Position numbers and translations under genes: made by a program. DNA of 64,000 nucleotides from Albula goreensis (lineage: Eukaryota > Chordata > Actinopteri > Albuliformes > Albulidae), in assembly GCA_022829145.1 (NCBI GenBank), contig CM040753.1:9023384-9087383 (forward strand), in the 5' to 3' direction. Below are positions 53,135-64,000 of this stretch, piece by piece. How positions within the stretch are numbered: the first letter of the stretch is position 1; each line of letters begins with the position of its first letter. The notes under the pieces are model-generated. The model searched no databases, was not told the DNA's origin, and worked only from the letters and a program-made list of their open reading frames with translations.

Positions 53135-53235
53135 GGATTGACGATGGATATGACGTCATGCATCTCTTCTCCCTCGCTGTTAAATACGCAAAGGTATCTG
53201 TTTATCCATGTAGAAGCTGAATTATTGCGGATATA
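53135..53235. promoter_or_regulatory. candidate element with a perfect CRE
   Basis: A full palindromic cAMP-response element TGACGTCA lies at 53151-53158, followed by ATGCATCTC and TAAATACGCAAAGG. It sits about 3 kb beyond the zic1 stop codon. Confidence 0.3.
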
Positions 53236-53500
53236 TCCGTCTTTCTTTGCACTTAACTAATACATTTGACACATACACACAAAGCAAGAGAGCCACATTT
53301 TTCTGAATAAAAACAACAACAACGACAATAATAATAATATTCATCCCGCCTCATACTCCTGTTTCATTTAAGTCGCAAAACATTGAAGGAAATGCAACCG
53401 TTTGTTTTATCTACAGCGATATTAAATATTAAAGAAAATAAAAAGCGATGGCAATCGGTGGGTATTGAATACATTGCCCTCAGGACATGAAGCGATTTTC

Positions 53501-53577
53501 AGAGAGAGAGGGAGAGGGTGAGGGAGAGAGAGAGAGAGAAAGAGGGAGGGAGGGAGAGAGAGAGGGAGAGAGAGATG
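53501..53577. repeat. polypurine GA/GGGA tract, about 77 bp
   Basis: The plus strand is almost entirely purine, with a single T near 53519, made of GA and GGGA units. Partial mirror symmetry makes it a candidate for intramolecular triplex (H-DNA). Confidence 0.95.
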
Positions 53578-53961
53578 GAATTTTCTTAATTATCAGAATA
53601 TGAACAAAACAAACACCTCAAGACAGCGAACACTGAATTTATCCTACCAAAAGGCAACAGACACATTCCATCGGACAGATAAAAACCAAAATAAAGTATT
53701 TCTGAGTAGCCTAAATGAAACGTAGCCTTCTAAAATTGAAATCTGGGCCTTTTAACCCGAGATTGTGTTAAAGTCGATAAACCCATTTTGTTCCCGTTGA
53801 AATATTAAATAAAGAATTTTCAAAAATTCACCTCGGACATAATATCGTAAGACGTATACAGGTCTGATTTTATTCATACATTTAAATGTACATGTACACA
53901 TGATGCGGTTACTTATACATGCTTACTCACAGGGACGTCACCAGACCATATGCACAGCAAA

Positions 53962-53965
<4 letters not shown>

Positions 53966-54019
<54 letters not shown>

Positions 54020-54080
54020 GACACACACACAGACACACAACACACACACACACACACACACGCACACACAAACACACACA
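53966..54080. repeat. (CA)n with CAGA and CAAA interruptions
   Basis: About 50 bases of pure CA followed by interrupted CA blocks. Confidence 0.96.
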
Positions 54081-54374
54081 ATTGGGCACAATTTCCTTTG
54101 GCATCCAATTCCTACACATAACAAGAGAGGGAAAAAAAAATCAAGTATAATTTTCCGATCGAACAATTCAACCTGCAACGTAGCGCAGTTTGCCCAAAAC
54201 TATTCAAAATAAAAAGCTATATTTCAAAAACTATGTTTCAAAAATATCCAAAGATTATGGAAATGCACGCCTGTATTTTATTAATTATACAACTGAGGAG
54301 TACGACGATGGACTCCAAAACTGAGTAGTTTTTAGAATAAACTGTAAAAATAAAAAATGTGTTACTTTTATCGG

Positions 54375-54375
<1 letters not shown>

Positions 54376-54419
<44 letters not shown>

Positions 54420-54425
54420 CGAGAG

Positions 54426-54456
<31 letters not shown>

Positions 54457-54457
54457 C
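54376..54457. repeat. (CA)n-GAGAGCGCGCG-(CA)n
   Basis: Two CA runs surround a short GA and CG alternation. CG next to CA dinucleotides is the most favourable Z-DNA composition in the window. Confidence 0.95.
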
Positions 54458-55310
54458 CAAAAACATAGTGGGCTGTACTGTCACCCCTCGCATACTAGCA
54501 GTGTTAACCAAGCCCATGATCGCTGAGGTCTGGTAATATGATGTCTGCCTAATGGGGCGGTCAAGCAAGCTCCAACAAGGAACAAAGCTGAACGGTTACT
54601 CCAACCGTAGCTAAGTTAGAGCTCTCAGTATTGTTACAAATCTATCAAATCAAACAACGTGAAACTGAATTTGTTTTCAAGAAGCAGGCGTTTATCGGTT
54701 AGTGAACAGATGTAATCTAATTTACATAACCTTCCCATTTTTCATTTTGTTTTCCTGATGTACAAAGGGCAATGAATTTGATGTCGTTTGTGGATAAATA
54801 AAAGACAGAATGAAATAAATTAAACGACCCTAAAATAATGCTGGATTTATTGAATTAGATTTTGCCAATAAAATGACCACTTATAGTCTATCAAAGTCTA
54901 AATAAACACAAAATGAAATTAAATAAACAATATTGGAAATTCATGATGTTTTATGTTTGTTCCTGCACTACAAAAAATAACTATGTTTGCCATGCTCGAT
55001 TGTGAATTCAAAGGGTATTCTGTGTGTCTACAAAAGCTAACATCGCTGACTCAGTAATAATAATAATAAAATAATAATAAATAATAATAATAAAACAAGC
55101 TCCAATATGTTTATTTTAATAAAACCTCACACTATATATTAATCAGTGTTAATTTAATTGTGAAATTCTATAAGAAAATAACTGTGTGTACAAGATACTT
55201 AACTATAACCGAGTACCATACCGGTACATGGGATTCCTGCAATTCCAATCACCATTTTTTTTTTTAAAAATCTTCATGAGGTTCAATCTTAATCACAAGG
55301 AAGTAATCCA
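54458..55310. other. intergenic just beyond the zic1 3' UTR
   Basis: AT-rich, with an AAT tract; nothing else recognised. A longer zic1 3' UTR could extend into it. Confidence 0.5.
55054..55094. repeat. (AAT)n tract
   Basis: AAT triplets with two one-base slips, just beyond the inferred zic1 3' UTR end. Confidence 0.93.
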
Positions 55311-56178
55311 TTTATTTGTGGGGAAAAAATATTGAATTCAATTCCTTTTGTTTTGAAGTCTTTAATACTGTACGAAAAGTAACCAAACATTTGTGTAAAC
55401 TAAATTTTACATACGAACGCATTTCTCCATAAATACCGATCATTTCTAACATGTGATACCGGCCCTTTACATGCGGATAAATATGGAAAATTGAGTTATA
55501 TACATATACTCATTTCTTGCAATTACCATGGCAATGAACAGATAGTTTTATCTTTTATCACTTCGTACATAAACAGATTGACACGGAGTTTCAGGCTTTC
55601 ACTATACGATTTATCGACATGACATTAAATAACAACAATTTACTGTGCTACTCAGACTGGACTTGAGACGAAATGTTTGCACTGTATACAAAAGCACATT
55701 AATACTAATAGTCGGTTAGGTCAACGTGTAGACTGTAGTAATACTGAGTAATTCACATTTGGTACACATTAACTATAACACTCTTTTCAATCAAGACTAT
55801 TCATCGCATTATTCTTTAAAACCATTTCATTTTCCATAAATCTAGGGACCACATTTGTCACAAATTCCCTTAAACTGTGATATACCTATTTACAAAATAA
55901 AATATTACATATTTAAACTAGTAAATCTTTATGTACAAAAAAGACCGCGCCCTGCAAACAACATGCAACTTGAGATGTGTACAGTCTTTTTAAAAAAAAA
56001 TCTTTTAACTTTGCAGTCGGCCATGTACCTCGTCCATGCATTGCTTTCGCTTCTTTGCTATACAGCCGTTTACCAAGGATTTTGGCTTCCTTGTTTTCTC
56101 GGTCCACACTGATAGGCTGGCTTTGTAAGTCTTTTTTTTCCCAAGCAGACATATTTCTGCAGTCTTTTAAAAAATATT
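55311..56178 (-). other. zic1: probable zic1 3' UTR
   Basis: The sequence directly after the zic1 stop is unique and AT-rich, with no simple repeat. On the minus strand the first convincing AATAAA hexamer falls at 55311-55316, which would give a 3' UTR of about 0.87 kb. This end is inferred from the hexamer only. Transcript ends could lie elsewhere, for example near another hexamer at about 55106. Confidence 0.45.
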
Positions 56179-58579
<2,401 letters not shown>

Positions 58580-59100
58580 CTTCAGTCTGCAACTGAAACG
58601 ACTGCGAGAAAAATCAAAAAGCTCACACAAATATTCTCACCTCTGCTTTTGCTTGGAGAATTTTGTGTGACTTTACTCAATGTGAGTTTGACAAACTCGG
58701 ATCATGGATTTCTATTTATTTTTAGCGGAAAGGAATTTTCCCCACTCCCTCTCCTCGGCTGCAAACGCAAATCATGTACAATATTGTCTTTTGCGGTTTA
58801 TCTTCCTGTGGCGAAACTTTCACCTCCTCAGCCAGGCGGTGAGCTCCAGACTGATAGTCGCAATCATTCCTGCAGATAAATGAATTGAAAAGACAACACC
58901 GTCCACCCCTGATGAATGGGAAAGTAGGGGATGTGTCACGTGAGCCCCTTGCTGGGTGCTCATTCGAGAACGCCTTCTCCCCCCTACTTACACACACACA
59001 CACCAAATAACAGCTCGCAGTTCTCCAGCCCCTGTCCTATTGGCCCGTTTACATCATCAGGCCCAGGTATTGTAAGGTTGCTGACTGTGACTTTGGTTTG
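58580..59100 (-). promoter_or_regulatory. zic1: zic1 5' UTR and proximal promoter region
   Basis: The region immediately upstream of the zic1 start should contain the 5' UTR and core promoter. Visible on either strand are a CACGTG E-box at 58937-58942 and an inverted CCAAT box (ATTGG on plus) at 59039-59043. A short CA tract lies near 58990. No convincing TATA box was seen on the minus strand. The transcription start cannot be placed from sequence alone. Confidence 0.5.
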
Positions 59101-60522
59101 TAGGCTGAACAACAACAGAAAAGTCAAGAAATTTCCAGCGATAATTCATACAATCATATTTAAAAGAAGGATTTGGAAATATAGCTTACTCAAAAATGTA
59201 TCATATTGGAATTCACGCAGTGCGTATTTAGTCAATTACGTTTCGTGCTTCAAATTATGTTGCTGTAGTCTACAATGAGCGCTCACAAGACTATTTTCTT
59301 CTTAAAAGTAAGTAGATAACTTTAAGAAACATTTTTTAAACTTTGCGATGCACATCATCAAATCATACTGCTAAACAGCCAAATAATCTAGATTCCCCAT
59401 AGGACTTACTATGACATTTGATATGTTTGTTTAGATATTTTTATTTATAGGGTGATTTTTTGTTGTCATGGTAAACTATACCTCCAAAAGTACGTTTGAA
59501 TGAAAATGTGTTAGTTTAAATTCACATCGAATCCCCCTCACGGTAATGAGACAAACATAAGTAATGTTGCACGACAAGGCCATGTCAATACCTTCTATGC
59601 TACCAGTGAAAGCATGTAAGGACGGTAAAACAAGAAAGGGGACATATTCGAAATGATGTGCAAGATTTCTGATTCTAAAATTAACACGTTTAAAGTAACA
59701 TAAATGTAAAATACAACAATCTACAAGTTATCCACAATGCACGATGAGCTTATGCAACCCAAGTGAATCAACTTCCCGCAGAAAATGCCAACTAACAGTT
59801 AAAACACTGGGCTATCAATAAAGTGGTATGGAAATTAGTACATAAGGCACTGGCCTATGCATCAAGAAGCACGTGCGTCTCAGGAAATCTAGAATGTGAA
59901 GCTGCAACAAATATATCTTGTTGTATTTGTTTTATCAGACAAGACCTGTGTTGGAGTACGAATGGACTCATATCCGTATAAGAAACAGTGGTCATTAATA
60001 GTATGTAACATTTGAAGGTACAGGTCACACAGAGAATAGTACGTATCACATCGTAGAATAACCTACGCGCAGCACCTAGTTTAAAACGCCTTTGTGAACA
60101 GTTGAACTGTTCCAACAGCAATTAAGGCACGATGCAGTCTTTGTGGATGTACATACATTATAATTACACGAGGTTCCCCTTTTTGCATACACCAACATAA
60201 ACACGTCTGGAATACTAATCATCATGCAGGGACACATATGGACCTAACAACATAACTCTGTAAATAATACATGTCGAACACTTTGCCAAATTATAGCTTC
60301 ATGCCGATGTTCTTGTAAATATATATGTATGCATGGTGAATGAAATGTTTAACTCCGCATTTCTTTATCTTTACCAAACATGGGAATTCATTATGCATTT
60401 TCTACCACTGCACTTGGGGTTATTTTTCTCCAAGGGCTTTGGGGAACACGGGCATAGTCTGAGGATGTGGTTCGTGCTGTAGTTTTATTTGAGGGCGAGT
60501 TACAATGCACCGCAATTGGAAG
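59101..60522. other. zic1 upstream intergenic region
   Basis: AT-rich, mostly repeat-free sequence between the zic1 promoter and the candidate divergent promoter at 60523. No exon or RNA gene is recognisable. It is expected to hold shared cis-regulatory sequence if the usual zic1/zic4 head-to-head arrangement applies. Confidence 0.5.
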
Positions 60523-60805
60523 TATAAAAAGTTGTGGGTTGTAGAAGTTATCAAGTGAGATTTGCGGCGCGCTCTGCAGGAAACAGAGTCTGCTCGAGTT
60601 CAAAGCCACATGCAGCAATGTGCCGTAGAAGCCATTAAAATATCATCCTGACTGGTCGTTCCCGCTTCAAACATTCCTTAAACTCATTCCAGAAAGACCA
60701 AAAAGAAGAGACGAGAGATTGACGTCTTCCTTCTTTAGCATAGCTTTAACGCAAGTTTAAGGCGTCTGAAAAAATCTGGAGGACCTCTTCAACAGGTGGA
60801 TACCG
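60523..60805 (+). promoter_or_regulatory. candidate divergent promoter and first exon (zic4?)
   Basis: A TATA-like TATAAAAA occurs at 60523-60530, preceded at 60515-60519 by an inverted CCAAT core (ATTGG). Some 275 bases downstream lies a strong donor (CCG before GTAAGG at 60806). Orientation and distance fit an untranslated first exon transcribed away from zic1. Zic4 is the known head-to-head partner of zic1 in vertebrates, so it is the leading candidate; a zic1-associated non-coding RNA is the alternative. No zic4 coding sequence is visible here, so the link is inference. Confidence 0.35.
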
Positions 60806-63800
60806 GTAAGGCAGGCACGCGTACAGAAGTGAATAAACATCTTCTGACCTCTATTTTATGTGGATTTAACAAAAAGCAACAATAACGACTGATACTATCC
60901 ACAGACGTTTATTCGTTGTGTTTTACAATGGAAAAGGCATGGCTTTGTTAACTTTGATCTATGATAGATTTTTTTAATGCATGGATGACAATTAGACCAC
61001 GTGAAGTGGCGTTACAATATTATCTGCGTTGTTTGTGTTTTATTATGTCAGACACTGCATTGATTGTTGATATAAGTAGCCAATGTGTTGGTTCAGTGTT
61101 TAACTAAATGGTGCATTGCACTATGTAGTGAAGGCAATCCTTGTTCAATCAAGGCAACCCTTGCGTTTTCAAAAGATATGGACATGTTTACTCTGTTTGG
61201 GATGCATTTATGTGTGCTTTGCTATCAGATTTGCTTCGCATTCACATAACTTCAGCAGGGAAATCCAAGACTTTCCCTATTCTGACTGTGGTACATATTC
61301 AATTATTTGATACTTATATTTCGTAGCATACATGCTAAATAGTTGTGTGCTTTGTTTTCCGCTCTTTAGTGAGGAAAGCGCTCATTTTACCCAGTAGCAC
61401 GTCAAAGGGAATATACATTTCAGATTGTATTCCAAAAATGTCTTTGCAGAGTGCAGCTGTGACCCGAAACATTGTGTATACAACTGTTATTTAATAAACA
61501 TCGTTAGGATGAGTCATAATTCAAACGGTGTTTGCTTACTTATGACACGTATGACATGGTGTTGTCAACGAGGGCCTTTGACAGGTCAATTATGTTGAAA
61601 ATCCTCATGAGAATCAAAATTCATTCACATAATTGCTTCGCTTCCTTTCCACCATGGATAATTTTAAAAGATTTAAACACTGGATTTCTCCAGACACCTC
61701 TTTGTTGTGATATGTTTTGATTCTACAGTAATATGATTCAGTGATTCAAAGTCTGACTGAAGATTTGCAGTTAAAGCATAGTGATTGTTTTCAAATGACT
61801 GCATTGTTTATTTGAGGGATAAGTTTATTCAGAGCCACTCAATTCCTTCCAGATCACTTGTTTAGAGGAAGAAAATATTAATATGGAATTAGTCATGACA
61901 ATTTGGCGACACATTGCACTTAATATATGCTATTGCCTATACTTTATTTCAACTTCTGTATCCAAGTATAGAATACATACATTTCACCAAAACAGCTAAA
62001 CATTAAACCTTTGCCATAATGTTTGTCTCCAAATAAGTGAACCACAGAAGTGAACCAGCAGAGGACAGATTTTAGGTAACTTTCACGGATTTTTCGTCAA
62101 AGATTGCCACCCACTGTTGAAAAAACACAGAAAAACAAGAGCAGTTTAAATATGTGCGATTAACCTGAATGTCAGTCAAAACATGTAACTTATGAGCTCT
62201 CTAATAAAATCTCAGAATTGTATGATTTAACATTGCCTTCTGTAATGTGTCCAGCTGACTAGAAAAAAGGGACACGCGATTGATATAAGTGGATAGTCAC
62301 ATTGGAACCAGTTGCTATGCAAGTGAATACACTGAATATGTAATTGAAGGCCGTGTTAGACTGCGTGGCATTGACCGGCAGGTAATAAAATATTGGCGTG
62401 ACATTGTTTCAAAGGGGATCGAGGTTTTACTGCCTTCGTGCCATGCATTGTTCTGGGAGACGAACAAATCAACAATTGACTGCTATGAGCACTCGTATAA
62501 TCCGTTCAGTGCCTTAGCAGATTTTATACGTGATATTTGACATGTATCTAACAGCAACTTTTTGACCTTCTTTTCGGTCAGTTAACATAGCGATTCTTAT
62601 TAGTCTCAGAACAGACGCATCGACGGATATAACATGACGGTAAGATTGTTTTTCAATATACAGTATTCAAATCAATTGCATAAGGCAAAGCATTTTGTAT
62701 TGACCTTGCATTGTTTACTTTAACTTAGTGCATACATACTTATTTACCTACTTGGTAACTGTAAAGTTATTTATACGCATAAGTGTTATTCATGAAACAC
62801 CGAATAACAGTGAGGATGTTTTAACTGCTATTTCAAGTATGTGTGGGAGTTTATTTGCATCTAAGATGATGTGAAGCATCGTTCATTCAAGATTAACATG
62901 TTTTATAAAGGTGGCCAAAACTTAGCAGGCCTGTGAAGCACATGAAAGGTAACTCAGTTCTGCTTAATTTAAAATAAAACCCCAGACTTAATTTTTGAAC
63001 ACTAGTTATATTATCATTTACAATGTGATGTTTCCCTCACAATAATTTGTTTCCCATTATATTTATTTATTATTTAACAGTGCGGCATGGAAATTATTTG
63101 TAATTCGAGCTTCATAAACGGAGTGGGGAATGTAAAGATTTGGCTGTTTAAATGGCCTCATGCGCTTTTAATATTTTCCCTGGAACTGCACCTTGCAATA
63201 TCTGACCTTCATAACTTATTTTCATTTGATTTACATATTTTTTTCTGAATTACAATTATTATTATTGTGTATGCTAGACATTGATTTGCTATTGACCAAC
63301 TGACTGTTTTAAAATACATGCACAAATCATGGTATGTTCAGTGCCTAATGCTTTTATACGTCTCAAAAATGTAAAACGTTGGTCAAACTATTTTAATGTA
63401 AACCATGTACATGATATGTATTACGGTTTTTCCATGGCTTTACAACAAATAAGGATTCGGGCGCGTACATCTTTCATATTTACTGAGTAGCGATACGCTG
63501 CATTATATTGCTCCGCAACTTTTCTACTGAACGTAAAAGAGTGGTATTATATCTGCCGATATTTTACTTCTTGTGCTTATTCTTACACCTTTTATTAGGC
63601 GCCTCATCTTATGCACTTGATCCATTCCGGCTCAGGGCCTGAATCTGACAGGGCTCGTGAACAAAATTACCCTGGATCATAACAACAGGTCCCTTACCAT
63701 TACTTTTCCTCGAACAATAGAGGACGTTCGGTCTATTCAGAAGTGTAGAGAAACAGATCCCATGGCAAAGTAAAAGAGGCAGGGGTCGCGAGGGGGTGGG

Positions 63801-64000
63801 CAAGGACAGGAAAAGGGGCTTGAGAGGCGGGAGAGGAACAGCTCGAGAATGAGCAGAAGACACATAGAAATGATACATTTATCGTATCTCATACCTTAAC
63901 ACAGCCACACATCCAAGTTCACCAACAAATAGTGTCATTCAATGATTTCAAATTATTTAATAGGTTTGCAATGTTAGAAGGTTCTATACGACGAATGTTT
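60806..64000. other. region right of the candidate divergent promoter; possible zic4 intron
   Basis: No zinc-finger or other recognisable coding sequence was found on either strand. A possible small exon with an ATG followed at once by a donor lies near 62582-62639. The remainder is AT-rich and essentially repeat-free, as expected of an intron or regulatory intergenic DNA. Confidence 0.45.

Noticed and set aside
62289-62540. 83-residue plus frame right of the candidate zic4 promoter
   Set aside because: It shows no ZIC or other known motif and no splice context.
60812-64000. zic4 coding exons
   Set aside because: No ZIC finger motif, ZIC N-terminal motif or related frame was found on either strand.

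Overview
This window is vertebrate nuclear DNA, almost certainly from a ray-finned fish. It contains one clear protein-coding gene, zic1, on the minus strand at 56179-58579. The gene is recognised from its N-terminal sequence, its five-finger ZIC domain split by two introns, and its C-terminal tail ending in NEWYV. Long CA/TG and other simple repeats, AT-rich intergenic DNA and a Ty3/Gypsy-class element of a type common in fish support the assignment. The species cannot be determined.

Layout. Positions 1-55300 form a gene desert on the 3' side of zic1. No exon could be supported there, and the open reading frames in it are short or run through simple repeats. The desert holds many microsatellites and several complex, repeat-free blocks that look like candidate conserved regulatory elements (about 2.2, 9.0, 14.5, 18.0, 24.4, 26.8-27.5, 40.0, 42.2, 50.0 and 53.1 kb). 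It also holds a dead LTR retrotransposon at 32272-36288 (minus strand) and a 1.24-kb array of TACCC-type hexamers at 46722-47962. The retrotransposon reads gag, protease, integrase, reverse transcriptase, RNase H. Integrase before reverse transcriptase is the Gmr1-like arrangement, not the usual Gypsy one.

zic1 occupies 56179-58579, with a probable 3' UTR down to about 55311. Beyond it, 58580-64000 is the upstream intergenic region. In vertebrates zic1 is paired head-to-head with zic4, so a plus-strand zic4 is expected to the right. A TATA-like box at 60523 followed by a good splice donor at 60806 is a candidate zic4 first exon. No zic4 zinc-finger coding sequence lies inside the window.

Functional reading: the window is one developmental-regulator locus. 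A zinc-finger transcription factor for dorsal neural tube, cerebellum and somite patterning sits at one edge of a large desert that probably carries its long-range enhancers. The retrotransposon and simple arrays are later insertions or expansions in that desert. No new multi-gene system was found. The most unusual items are the hexamer array with its higher-order structure, the decayed integrase-first retroelement with an inverted-duplication scar, and two perfect palindromic or hairpin sequences.
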